Assembly: GCF_001045445.1 (NCBI RefSeq)
Contig: NZ_LFNF01000003.1
Location: forward strand, 744,001-808,000
Source: Chryseobacterium sp. BLS98
Lineage (GTDB): Bacteria > Bacteroidota > Bacteroidia > Flavobacteriales > Weeksellaceae
DNA: 64,000 bases
Reading direction: 5' to 3'
Part shown: positions 7,338-16,037 of the stretch, one piece after another
Position numbering within the stretch: position 1 is the first letter of the stretch
Layout of the letters: each line of letters opens with the position of its first letter
Position numbers and translations under genes: made by a program
The notes under the pieces: model-generated
Told to the model about the DNA's origin: nothing
Seen by the model: the letters and a program-made list of their open reading frames with translations, nothing else
Databases searched by the model: none

Positions 7338-9605
7338 ATGCAACGTTTCCTTTTTATGTGTTCCGTTATTTTTTCCACCGTTTTTCATGCTCAGAAGAAG
7401 CCGGATTTAATTCCTTATCCCCAAAGTGTAACCATGCAGGAAGGAAAGTTCATTATTCCTGAAACACTGATACTGAATGATCAACTACCAAAAGATGAAA
7501 CAGAGTATTTCAAAAAACGTTTGGGTTCCGGGATTAAATTTCGGAACAGCAGTAAAACAGAAGGAATTCATTTGATGTACATGCCGTTTCCGCAGCCAAA
7601 AATTCCAATTCATCCCGAAGAAGATAAAGAAAAATATACGATTGACATTTCTCCCAAAAAGATTTTCATTACTTCCAATACCAGGCAGGGGTATTTTCTT
7701 GCTCTTCAAACCCTGGCCCAGCTTTTTGAAGAACATAAGGAAGATAGAGAAATTCCTGCTTTAAGAATTGAAGATCAGCCTAAATTTGCATGGCGCGGAA
7801 TGCACCTGGATGTCTGCCGTCATTTTTTTAATGTGGATGAGGTTAAACAGTATATTGATTATTTAGCTATGTATAAGCTGAATACCTTTCACTGGCACCT
7901 TACAGACGATCAGGGCTGGAGAATTGAAATTAAAAAATATCCGAAACTCACCCAGATCGGTTCAAAACGTAAGGAATCGATGATCGGGGCTTACGTTGAC
8001 AATACTTTTGACGGAAAACCTTACGGACCTTATTTCTATACCCAGGAACAGATTAAGGACGTCATTAAATATGCGCAGCAAAGACACATCACTATTGTTC
8101 CGGAAATTGAAATGCCCGGTCATGCTTTAGCTGCTTTGTCAGCTTATCCTGAGCTGGCCTGTACAAAAGGGCCGTTTGAACCTGCTACAAAATGGGGCGT
8201 TTTCGATGATGTTTTCTGTCCGAAAGAAGAAACGTTCACTTTCCTTGAAAATGTTCTTGATGAGGTTATTGCATTGTTTCCATCACAATATATCCACATC
8301 GGTGGTGACGAATGCCCGAAAACGAGATGGAAAGAATGTGCCCATTGCCAGGAACTGATTAAAAAGAATAATCTGAAGGATGAGCATGGCTTGCAAAGCT
8401 ATTTTATTCAGAGAATTGAAAAATATGTCAACAGCAAAGGAAGGAAGATCATCGGCTGGGACGAAATCCTTGAAGGTGGTCTAGCTCCCAATGCTGCTGT
8501 GATGAGCTGGACAGGCGTAAATGGAGGAATCGAAGCTGCGAAATCCTCTCACTTTGCGGTAATGACCCCGGGAGCTTATTGCTATTTCGATCACTATCAG
8601 GGTGATCCGCAATCAGAGCCGAATGCTTTTGGAGGTTTTACCCCTTTAGATAAAGTTTATTCTTACAATCCTATTCCTACAGAACTGAATGCGGATCAGG
8701 CAAAATATATCATGGGGGTACAGGCCAATTTGTGGACGGAATATATTACAGATTTTAAACAGGTGCAATACATGATATTCCCTAGGCTGATGGCACTTTC
8801 CGAAGTAGGATGGGGAACAGCAGATCCCAAAAACTATAAAGAATTTGAAGGAAGGGTGATCAGCCAGTTCAAAGTTCTGGATCAAATGAAAGTCAATTAT
8901 GCAAAAAGCATTTACAACATTTCAGGTAAAGTAATTCCTGCCAATAACGGTGTTTCTTATGAACTGACTGTATCACAAGATCCAAAAGGAATCCGGTATA
9001 CAACGGACGGGACAGAACCTTCTATAAATTCACAGGTTTATCATGGGCCCATTGCCATTTCAAAATCCGTAACCGTTAAATCTGCCTATTTTGAAGATGG
9101 GAAACTGAAAAGTGCTGTTTCTTCACAGGAATTCACCATTTCAAAAACAACAGGAAAAAAGATTACATTGGAACAGCAGCCAAGTGAAAATTATTCTTTT
9201 GGCGGAGCTTTTACCTTAGTGGACGGAATTATTGGAAACACAAGACAGTTAGGAAAAACATGGTTAGGATTCCAGGGAAAAGATGTGGTTGCAACCATTG
9301 ATCTAGGAAAGAAAACAACATTTTCAGAAGTTTATTTTAATACCCTGGAAAATAAAGGAAGCTGGATTCATTTGGCTAAATCTGCACAGGTATTTGTTTC
9401 TGATGATGGTAAAAATTTCAAAATGATCAAAGAAATTGGGAAAGACGAAATCCAGAATTCAAAAGGAAAAATAAAACTGAATGTAGGAAACCAGAATTCA
9501 GCCTATGTCAAACTTAAAATAGAAAATGCAGGCATCATTCCTGCCGGAAATCCCGGAGCAGATTCAAAAGCGTGGTTGTTCGTTGATGAAATCGGCATCA
9601 ATTAG
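7338..9605 (+). CDS. GH20 beta-N-acetylhexosaminidase
   Basis: A 755-residue exported enzyme (signal peptide MQRFLFMCSVIFSTVFHAQ). Residues ~25-145 are the GH20b-like alpha/beta domain; the barrel starts near FAWRGMHLDVCRHFF (150-164). The catalytic pair Asp324-Glu325 is in HIGGDECPKTRW; substrate-assisted catalysis removes terminal GlcNAc or GalNAc. FHWHLTDDQGWRIEIK and MSWTGVNGG are further family marks. The C-terminal third has a chitobiase-like beta domain (YTTDGTEPS) and a discoidin-like carbohydrate-binding domain ending in the last residue; there is no T9SS tail. It is the first of five co-directional genes that include glycosylasparaginase and beta-mannosidase, suggesting N-glycan breakdown. 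Confidence 0.93.
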   Translation: MQRFLFMCSVIFSTVFHAQKKPDLIPYPQSVTMQEGKFIIPETLILNDQLPKDETEYFKKRLGSGIKFRNSSKTEGIHLMYMPFPQPKIPIHPEEDKEKYTIDISPKKIFITSNTRQGYFLALQTLAQLFEEHKEDREIPALRIEDQPKFAWRGMHLDVCRHFFNVDEVKQYIDYLAMYKLNTFHWHLTDDQGWRIEIKKYPKLTQIGSKRKESMIGAYVDNTFDGKPYGPYFYTQEQIKDVIKYAQQRHITIVPEIEMPGHALAALSAYPELACTKGPFEPATKWGVFDDVFCPKEETFTFLENVLDEVIALFPSQYIHIGGDECPKTRWKECAHCQELIKKNNLKDEHGLQSYFIQRIEKYVNSKGRKIIGWDEILEGGLAPNAAVMSWTGVNGGIEAAKSSHFAVMTPGAYCYFDHYQGDPQSEPNAFGGFTPLDKVYSYNPIPTELNADQAKYIMGVQANLWTEYITDFKQVQYMIFPRLMALSEVGWGTADPKNYKEFEGRVISQFKVLDQMKVNYAKSIYNISGKVIPANNGVSYELTVSQDPKGIRYTTDGTEPSINSQVYHGPIAISKSVTVKSAYFEDGKLKSAVSSQEFTISKTTGKKITLEQQPSENYSFGGAFTLVDGIIGNTRQLGKTWLGFQGKDVVATIDLGKKTTFSEVYFNTLENKGSWIHLAKSAQVFVSDDGKNFKMIKEIGKDEIQNSKGKIKLNVGNQNSAYVKLKIENAGIIPAGNPGADSKAWLFVDEIGIN

Positions 9606-9643
9606 AAATCAGTATAAGAAGTAAACCACCTTTCATAAAAAGT

Positions 9644-9675
9644 AAAAGACCACAGTTACACTCTGTGGTCTTTTT
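9644..9675 (+). terminator. Terminator after hexosaminidase gene
   Basis: AAAAGACCACAG / CTGTGGTCTTTT stem followed by T-rich sequence; separates this gene from the glycosylasparaginase gene. Confidence 0.85.
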
Positions 9676-9726
9676 CCTTTTCTCCTAGCGGGAAAATTGC
9701 TAATTTGGAGCCAAATATATCTGAAT

Positions 9727-10719
9727 ATGCAAAGTAGACGAAATTTCATCAAAAAAACCGCTGCAGCTTCTCTGGCACTTGCTGTAAACCCAATGGATCT
9801 TATGGCGAAAGACCTGCCGGAAAACTATAAAATAACAGGTAAACCTATCGTTATTTCCACCTGGAATTTCGGTCTGAAAGCCAATGAAGAAGCCTGGACC
9901 ATTTTAGGAAAAGGCGGAAAAGCTCTGGATGCAGTGGAAAAAGGAGTTCGTCTTGTAGAATTAGATCCCACTGAACGGAGCGTAGGCTATGGCGGACGTC
10001 CGGACAGAGACGGAAGAGTAACTCTGGATGCCTGTATTATGGACGAAAACTATAATATAGGTTCAGTTGCCTGCCTGGAAAATATTAAAAATCCTATCTC
10101 TGTAGCAAGAGCGGTTATGGAAAAAACACCTCACGTCATGCTGGTAGGAGACGGAGCATTGCAGTTTGCTCTTTCACAGGGATTTAAAAAAGAAAACCTT
10201 CTTACTCCCGATTCAGAAAAAGAATGGAAAGAATGGCTCAAAACCAGCGAGTATAAGCCGGTTGCCAATATTGAAAACCATGATACCATCGGAATGATCG
10301 CCCTTGATGCACAGGGGAACCTTTCCGGGGCATGTACCACCAGCGGGATGGCCTTTAAAATGCATGGCAGGGTAGGAGATTCACCGATCATCGGCGCAGG
10401 ATTATTTGTAGACAATGAAGTCGGAGCAGCTACGGCTACCGGTCATGGCGAAGAAGTGATCCGTACAGTGGGAACCCATCTGGTGGTCGAACTGATGAGA
10501 CAGGGCAGAAATCCTCAACAGGCCTGCAAAGAAGCGGTAGAAAGAATTGTGAAAATTGCTCAAAGAAGAAATAAAAACCTGAAAGATATCCAGGTTGGAT
10601 TCATTGCCTTAAATAAAAAAGGAGAATATGGTTCTTACTGTATTCAGGACGGATTTAATTTTGCCGTGTACGATCAAAAAGGCAATCGTCTGGAAAAACC
10701 GGAATTTGCCTTAAAATAA
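9727..10719 (+). CDS. Glycosylasparaginase, N4-(beta-GlcNAc)-L-asparaginase
   Basis: Cleaves the GlcNAc-Asn link of glycoasparagines, the last step of N-glycoprotein breakdown. I chose the ATG at 9727 (330 residues) over the in-frame TTG at 9697, because it begins exactly with a twin-arginine signal (SRRNFIKK plus hydrophobic stretch). The Ntn-hydrolase self-cleavage site is HDTIG, with cleavage before Thr187 to make alpha and beta chains; that Thr is the nucleophile. GYGGRPDRDGRVTLDACIM and GDSPIIGAGLFVDN..GAATATGHGE are family blocks. Length matches the well-known flavobacterial enzyme. Tat export of a folded precursor to the periplasm is inferred. Neighbours are a hexosaminidase and a beta-mannosidase. 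Confidence 0.93.
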   Translation: MQSRRNFIKKTAAASLALAVNPMDLMAKDLPENYKITGKPIVISTWNFGLKANEEAWTILGKGGKALDAVEKGVRLVELDPTERSVGYGGRPDRDGRVTLDACIMDENYNIGSVACLENIKNPISVARAVMEKTPHVMLVGDGALQFALSQGFKKENLLTPDSEKEWKEWLKTSEYKPVANIENHDTIGMIALDAQGNLSGACTTSGMAFKMHGRVGDSPIIGAGLFVDNEVGAATATGHGEEVIRTVGTHLVVELMRQGRNPQQACKEAVERIVKIAQRRNKNLKDIQVGFIALNKKGEYGSYCIQDGFNFAVYDQKGNRLEKPEFALK

Positions 10720-10730
10720 TTGTGCTTGTT

Positions 10731-10800
10731 AAATTCAATAGGAGCGGGCTTTAGCCCGCTTACAAAAAATAAAAAAATATCTGGCTTTAGCCAAAATTTA
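10731..10800 (+). repeat. Dispersed GGGCTTTAGCCC element, copy 1
   Basis: A bipartite small repeat: AAATTCAATAGGAGC leads into a perfect hairpin AGCGGGC-TTTA-GCCCGCT (10743-10760), then after an A/T spacer a second one, TGGC-TTTA-GCCA (10782-10793). A second copy with the same order and spacing is at 46526-46594. Confidence 0.8.
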
Positions 10801-10802
10801 AT

Positions 10803-11369
10803 ATGAAAAGAATGATCATTGCATCTTTATTTCTGGTAACAGCATGCAAAGAAGAAAAGAAAGAAACTCAAATACAGGTACAGCATGAATCTTTCCCCAA
10901 AGAAATTAAGACATCAGAAAATAAGCCGAATGAAGCCGAAGAAGCCGAGAAATGGCTGAAAGAAAGTATTGAAAATTACTTTAAAGCAGATCTCAATATG
11001 GATCGGGAAATGCAGAAAATCACAACCAAAGACTATTACGATTATAAAACCGATGCGATGAATGTCGATATGGATGTTGACGGAAGTCTTACTTTAAAGG
11101 AATTTCAAGACAAATGGAAAAATAAATTTGATGTCAGGAAAGCAGGGGTAAACAGTGGGTTTTTAATAACCGGTCAGGATTGGGAAGAAATTAAGGTCTC
11201 AAAGTGTGAACAAGTGCTAAAATCTGTTCCTCTTTTAAAATCGGAGCCGGTTGTATTCATATTTGATGTAATTCTTTCCGACAAAAAGCTGAAAGCAGAA
11301 TACCCGGTTGAAATAGAAGTGGTAAAAGAAAACAATTCTTTTCTGATTGCGAATGTATCTCAGGAATAA
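10803..11369 (+). CDS. Lipoprotein with a single EF-hand-like loop
   Basis: A 188-residue protein with a lipobox (FLVTAC, Cys15), followed by a charged, Lys/Glu-rich linker, so it is likely a periplasm-facing or surface lipoprotein. Residues 89-100 (DMDVDGSLTLKE) fit the canonical 12-position EF-hand calcium loop with Asp at 1, 3, 5, Gly at 6, a hydrophobic residue at 8 and Glu at 12. No second EF hand was found, and the flanking helices are only plausible. The C-terminal half (VVFIFDVILSD...) looks like a small alpha/beta domain without a name I recognise. It lies between glycosylasparaginase and cutC in a glycan-related block; a role there is only inferred. Confidence 0.65.
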   Translation: MKRMIIASLFLVTACKEEKKETQIQVQHESFPKEIKTSENKPNEAEEAEKWLKESIENYFKADLNMDREMQKITTKDYYDYKTDAMNVDMDVDGSLTLKEFQDKWKNKFDVRKAGVNSGFLITGQDWEEIKVSKCEQVLKSVPLLKSEPVVFIFDVILSDKKLKAEYPVEIEVVKENNSFLIANVSQE

Positions 11370-11391
11370 TTCCAAAATATAAATAAGTAAA

Positions 11392-12054
11392 ATGTCAAAA
11401 ATAGAAATAGCGTGCTTTAACCCGGAATCAGCAATGATCGCCTTTGAAAAAGGAGCCGACAGAATAGAATTATGTGACGGATTAAGCGAAGGCGGAACAA
11501 CCCCTGATTTTGAAACAGTAAAAGAACTCAGAGAAAAAATAAGCATCCCGATTTTTGTAATGATCAGGCCAAGAGGCGGAGATTTTACCTATTCGGAAGC
11601 TGAATTTGAACAAATGCAAAAAGACTTGCTGCAGCTGAAATCGCTGAAAGCAGACGGTTTTGTGTTTGGGATTCTTGATGAGAATAATCAGGTAAATGTA
11701 GAACATAACAAGATTTTGGTTGAGATGGCTTATCCTCTTCCCTGTACCTTTCACCGTGCTTTTGACAGGGCAGAAGGGCTTGAAGACTCCCTGGAAAAAG
11801 TCATTGACTGTAGTTTTAAAACAATCCTCACTTCAGGCCAGAAACCGAATGTTTCAGAAGGTAAGGAAAATCTTAAAAAACTGGTTGAGCTTTCCGGTGG
11901 AAGAATTGAAATCCTTGTCGGAGGTGGACTTCGTTCAACCAATATTAAAGAGATAAGAGAATTCACAAATGCCGGGTACTTTCACTCTTCAGCCATTACA
12001 GACGGTGGAACTTTTGCCAATCCGGATGAGGTTGCTGCTTTGAAGAATAGCTAA
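11392..12054 (+). CDS. cutC: CutC family TIM-barrel protein
   Basis: A 220-residue cytosolic protein starting MSKIEIACFNPESA with the CutC family blocks RIELCDGLSEGGTTPD, FVMIRPRGGDFTYSE, DGFVFGILDE, CTFHRAFD, ILTSGQ and GGRIEILVGGGLRSTNI. It is slightly shorter than E. coli CutC. The name comes from an early copper-tolerance link that was later questioned, so the real activity is open. Here it lies 22 bp after the EF-hand lipoprotein gene and upstream of a beta-mannosidase in a block with hexosaminidase and glycosylasparaginase, which hints at carbohydrate or glycoconjugate metabolism rather than copper. No metal-resistance gene is nearby. Confidence 0.9.
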   Translation: MSKIEIACFNPESAMIAFEKGADRIELCDGLSEGGTTPDFETVKELREKISIPIFVMIRPRGGDFTYSEAEFEQMQKDLLQLKSLKADGFVFGILDENNQVNVEHNKILVEMAYPLPCTFHRAFDRAEGLEDSLEKVIDCSFKTILTSGQKPNVSEGKENLKKLVELSGGRIEILVGGGLRSTNIKEIREFTNAGYFHSSAITDGGTFANPDEVAALKNS

Positions 12055-12080
12055 ATTTCAGATCTGATATAAATGCTGTT

Positions 12081-12164
12081 TGTCATTCTGAACGGAACGG
12101 AGTGAAGTGAAAGAATCTCAATTATAATATAAGACTCCTTCATTCCTCGGAACGACAAATGCAG
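12081..12164. repeat. REP-like inverted element (TTGTCATTCTGAACGGAACG)
   Basis: The gap between cutC and the beta-mannosidase gene holds TTTGTCATTCTGAACGGAAC ... GGAACGACAAATG, an imperfect inverted repeat of the GTCATTCTGAACGGAACGGA type that is common between Bacteroidetes genes. It reaches a few bases into the long (unlikely) form of the next reading frame, which supports the later start of that gene. Confidence 0.6.
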
Positions 12165-12203
12165 TTTAAAATCCAAATTATAATATATTTAATCGATCTT
12201 TTA

Positions 12204-14681
12204 ATGAGTAAATCTATCCTTTTTGCTTTCCTTTTTATTCAGGGGTTTATGAATGCACAGCTTACGGAGCGAAGCCTGTCTTCGGAAAAATGGCAGTTCA
12301 GAAATACGCAGGAAAAGAAATGGCTTCCTGCAAAAATTCCAGGCACTGTACATCTTGATCTGATGGACAACAAGATGATTCCTGATCCTTTCAAAGATGA
12401 AAATGAAAAAAAAGTACAGTGGGTAGAAAACGAAGACTGGGAATATCAAACCAATTTTAAGATATCATCAAAAGAGCTGCAAAATGACCATGTAGACCTT
12501 ATTTTTAACGGTCTTGACACTTTTTCAGAAATTTATCTGAATGGAAAGCTTCTGAAGAAAACCGACAATATGTTTAGGAAATGGGAAATTCCCGTGAAAG
12601 ACTTTCTGAAAGAAGGAGATAACGATCTGAAGGTTAAATTTATATCAGCAGTAAAAGAAGGAAAAGAACGGGCGAAAAAAGTTCCGTTTACGATGCCGGA
12701 ATCGCCGAGAAGCTTTGTAAGAAAAGCCCAGTATCAGTTTGGGTGGGACTGGGGTCCGAGGCTGGTGACCGCCGGAATATGGAAAGATATACAGTTGAAA
12801 TGCTGGAATTTTGCTGAAATCCAAAACATTAAATATGACCAGCACTTTTCAGGGAATATTTTTAATTTAAAATTTGAAGTAGAAATTAATGCAGAGAATT
12901 CCGGAGACTATGTATTGAATATTAACAAGCAAACCAAAACAGTTCCCCTGAAAAAAGGGCTCAATAAAATAAGTATTCCATACAAAACAGATGGAATGAA
13001 AATGTGGCAGCCCAATGGCTGGGGAGAGGCTAATCTTTATGATTTTAAGATTGAACTTTTTAAAGATAAAAGATCTTTGGACAGTGAAAATATAAAAGTA
13101 GGTCTCAGAACTGTAGAGCTTGTTCAGGAAAAAGATGCGGCAGGAAAATCTTTCTATTTTAAAGTTAATGGAAAGCCACTCTATGCAAAAGGAACAAACT
13201 GGATTCCGGGTGACAGCTTTTCACCGAGAATGACCAAAGAAAAGTACCGGAAGCTCATCAAAGATGCCAAAGAAGCCAACATGAATATGATCCGTGTCTG
13301 GGGTGGCGGGATCTATGAAGATGATGAATTCTATAAAGCCTGTGACGAAAACGGTATTTTAGTCTGGCAGGATTTCATGTTTGCCGGAAGCTTTTATCCG
13401 GCTGATGAAGATTTTTTAAACAATGTAAAAGAAGAAGTAAAAGATCAGATCAACAGGCTTCAAAACCATCCGTCGATTGCTTTATGGTGCGGAAATAACG
13501 AAATTGATGAAGCTATTGTGAACTGGGGTTATCAGAAGCAATTTAAATATTCAAAAGAAGATTCCCTTCAGGTTTGGAAGGATTATAAAAAACTCTTCCA
13601 CGAACTTATTCCGAATACTTTAAGGGAAAATCTTACTCCCGGTAAAAATATCTATTGGCCCAGCTCACCATCCATCGGTTGGGGGCACAAAGAAAGCCTC
13701 ACGGAAGGAGATTCCCATTATTGGGGAGTCTGGTGGGGTGAACAGCCGTTTGAAATGTATAATGAAAAAGTAGGCCGTTTCATGTCAGAATACGGTTTCC
13801 AGGGAATGCCGGGTCTGGAAGCTGTAAAATCTATGTTTTCCGGAATACCTGACCTCAATCTTCAGAATCCCGTGATCAAAGCCCATGAAAAGAATACAAG
13901 AGGATGGGAGATCATCAGTAAATACATGAAAAGAGATTACAAAGTTCCAACGGACTTTATACAATACAATTATATTTCCCAGCTGCTTCAGGCCCGTGGG
14001 ATGAAAATCGCTGTTGAAGCCCACCGCCGTTCAAAACCCTATAATATGGGAACACTTTATTGGCAGTTAAATGACTGCTGGCCCGTAGTTTCCTGGTCAT
14101 CCATTGATTACCTGGGGAACTGGAAAGCTTTGCAATACCAGATGAAAAGAAGTTTTGAGCAGCAGGTAATTTTAACTGAAGAAAAAGAAGGTGTTTTAAA
14201 TTTTTATGCTGTTAATGACGGATTGGAACGATTCAATAATGTTAATTTAGAAGTAAAAGCAGTACGTTTTGATGGCAAAGTTCTAAAAGAATTCAAAACT
14301 GTTTCAAAAGAGAAAATGCTGGAAAGTATTATCCAATTTGATCCTGTTCAAATATCAGCCCTGATTTCTGATGCTGATAAAAATAAAACCTTCCTGCAGC
14401 TTACCTTAAAAGATAAGGATGGAAAAATCGTGGCCACCAATCTTCATTTCTTTGCTAAACCCAAAGATCTGCAGCTGACGAAACCTGCTATTAAAATTAA
14501 AAAAATCTCAGCAGATGAGATTGAAATTTCCACTGATATTCTGGCAAAAGACGTTTATCTTATGGGAGACACCCATTTCAGTGATAATTTCTTTGACCTG
14601 CTTCCCAACACCTCAAAAAAGATCAGGCTTTCAAAACCGTTGGAAAATGTCAAAGTGATGAGCCTTTGGGATACATTTTAA
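12204..14681 (+). CDS. GH2 beta-mannosidase
   Basis: An 825-residue exported enzyme. I place the start at 12204 because a signal peptide (MSKSILFAFLFIQGFMNAQ) begins there; an earlier in-frame ATG at 12159 lies in the intergenic repeat. GH2 organisation: jelly-roll domain (DLIFNGLDTFSEIYLNGKLL), Ig-like domain, then TIM barrel (KGTNWIPGDSF, MIRVWGGGIYE). Acid/base is Glu433 in WCGNNEIDE and nucleophile Glu529 in SEYGFQG. DWGPRLVTAGIWK is typical for beta-mannosidases, which remove terminal beta-mannose, as in the N-glycan core. The C-terminal beta domains follow, without a T9SS tail. It closes the glycan block that starts with the hexosaminidase gene. Confidence 0.92.
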   Translation: MSKSILFAFLFIQGFMNAQLTERSLSSEKWQFRNTQEKKWLPAKIPGTVHLDLMDNKMIPDPFKDENEKKVQWVENEDWEYQTNFKISSKELQNDHVDLIFNGLDTFSEIYLNGKLLKKTDNMFRKWEIPVKDFLKEGDNDLKVKFISAVKEGKERAKKVPFTMPESPRSFVRKAQYQFGWDWGPRLVTAGIWKDIQLKCWNFAEIQNIKYDQHFSGNIFNLKFEVEINAENSGDYVLNINKQTKTVPLKKGLNKISIPYKTDGMKMWQPNGWGEANLYDFKIELFKDKRSLDSENIKVGLRTVELVQEKDAAGKSFYFKVNGKPLYAKGTNWIPGDSFSPRMTKEKYRKLIKDAKEANMNMIRVWGGGIYEDDEFYKACDENGILVWQDFMFAGSFYPADEDFLNNVKEEVKDQINRLQNHPSIALWCGNNEIDEAIVNWGYQKQFKYSKEDSLQVWKDYKKLFHELIPNTLRENLTPGKNIYWPSSPSIGWGHKESLTEGDSHYWGVWWGEQPFEMYNEKVGRFMSEYGFQGMPGLEAVKSMFSGIPDLNLQNPVIKAHEKNTRGWEIISKYMKRDYKVPTDFIQYNYISQLLQARGMKIAVEAHRRSKPYNMGTLYWQLNDCWPVVSWSSIDYLGNWKALQYQMKRSFEQQVILTEEKEGVLNFYAVNDGLERFNNVNLEVKAVRFDGKVLKEFKTVSKEKMLESIIQFDPVQISALISDADKNKTFLQLTLKDKDGKIVATNLHFFAKPKDLQLTKPAIKIKKISADEIEISTDILAKDVYLMGDTHFSDNFFDLLPNTSKKIRLSKPLENVKVMSLWDTF

Positions 14682-14828
14682 AATTAAAAGGAAAGAAGAT
14701 CTGCTCAATGTGTAAAATCTACGACAGATAAAAAATATATTATATGAATACTTTTTTTAAGTAAAAATTATTTTTTAAACCTGTAACTAAAAAATCAACC
14801 GTAACTTTACATTCAATTTTTAAATAGT

Positions 14829-15737
14829 ATGGTAAATTTTGTTCTGATTGCGGTTTGCATTATTGCAGGAATGGTATTCAAAGCAACAAAATCTATCCAT
14901 CCCGATGCTCATAAAGGCATCAATACCTGGATTCTTTACCTTGCCTTGCCCGCAGTTTCTTTCAAATATCTGCCCAAAGTGAAGTGGACCACAGAAATGC
15001 TGTTCCCGATTGCCGCTACCTTTCTGATTTCCGTTTTTTGCTTTTTCTTTATGATGTTGTACAGCAAAAGTAAAGGCTATTCCAGACGCTCCAGAAGTAC
15101 ATTGGAGCTTACAAGCGGTTACAGCAATACTTCCTTTATTGGCTTTCCTCTGATCAGTGCATTTTATGGTGAAAGCCTTTTAAGTATAGCCATTATTTGC
15201 GATCAAACCATGTTTTTTGCCCTTTCCACATTGGGAATTATAGCGGCTGTGAAGGGAGGAAGCAGATCAGGAAAAGTAAGTGCCAAATTTATTTTTAAAA
15301 GACTGATTACTTTCCCTCCGTTAATAGGATGTATTGCAGCATTGGTACTATCGCAGTTTATTGATCTTACGGCTGCGGAACCTTTTTTTGATAAACTTGC
15401 GGCAACAGTAAGCCCGCTTGCTTTATTTTCCGTGGGTTTACAATTGAAATTCAACGGCTGGAAAAAGCTTCTACCTCAAATGTCAGCTTCTATGCTGTAT
15501 AAACTCATCTTAGCCCCGGCTATCGTTCTTGGACTGGCTTTACTGTTCAATATCAAAGGAGATGTGGCAAAAATCACTGTATTTGAAGCCGCAATGCCAA
15601 CCGTTGTTACCTCAAGTATTATTGCAGAGCAGTTCAGGCTGAATACAAAGCTTACCAATCTCACCATCGGTTTCAGTATTATTGTCGGGTTTCTTACCTC
15701 TGCAGTTTGGTATCATATCACGGAATTCCTTTTCTAA
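14829..15737 (+). CDS. AEC family transporter
   Basis: A 302-residue membrane protein with about ten hydrophobic segments split by a polar loop near the middle (KGGSRSGKVSAKF). TNTSFIGFPL-like SGYSNTSFIGFPLISAFYG and the second-half SVGLQLKF and AAMPTVVTSSIIAEQF are hallmarks of the auxin efflux carrier (AEC/MdcF) family, which moves small organic acids or similar solutes across the inner membrane. The substrate cannot be told from sequence. The gene stands alone between the beta-mannosidase gene and a 300-bp gap. Confidence 0.88.
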   Translation: MVNFVLIAVCIIAGMVFKATKSIHPDAHKGINTWILYLALPAVSFKYLPKVKWTTEMLFPIAATFLISVFCFFFMMLYSKSKGYSRRSRSTLELTSGYSNTSFIGFPLISAFYGESLLSIAIICDQTMFFALSTLGIIAAVKGGSRSGKVSAKFIFKRLITFPPLIGCIAALVLSQFIDLTAAEPFFDKLAATVSPLALFSVGLQLKFNGWKKLLPQMSASMLYKLILAPAIVLGLALLFNIKGDVAKITVFEAAMPTVVTSSIIAEQFRLNTKLTNLTIGFSIIVGFLTSAVWYHITEFLF

Positions 15738-16037
15738 ATTGTCATACCGATTTTGTAAACAAAACGAAACAGCTGAATGTTTTTAAATATTCTCACAAAG
15801 ATTTTGCAGATTGCGCAGATGTTTATGAATATTTTGATTTATAAATCATGGATAAAAGTATAGTTATCACACATACATCTGCGCAATCTGCGGGAACAAA
15901 AATACACTCACACATAAAAAATAAAAGGAACTATTATTTTAACAGAAAAACAGCATAAAACTGCTTTACCTTCTGATCTCAATAAAAAATTGCAGTTCTC
16001 TGAAGAAACATTTAATTTTACACTTTAAAAATTTCCC
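15738..16037. repeat. Gene-free gap with a 17-bp inverted repeat
   Basis: No gene is visible. Perfect arms GCAGATTGCGCAGATGT (15806-15822) and ACATCTGCGCAATCTGC (15875-15891) flank a 52-bp A/T-rich loop. The arms share the words GCAGAT and CGCAGAT with the leading part of the tandem repeat at 5.7 kb. The rest of the gap is A/T-rich leader of priA. Confidence 0.75.

Noticed and set aside
9697..9726. Longer glycosylasparaginase starting at TTG 9697
   Set aside because: The added ten residues break the twin-arginine signal layout, and the ATG at 9727 starts right before SRRNFIKK.
12159..12203. Longer beta-mannosidase starting at ATG 12159
   Set aside because: This stretch lies in an intergenic repeat and precedes a clean signal peptide that starts at 12204.
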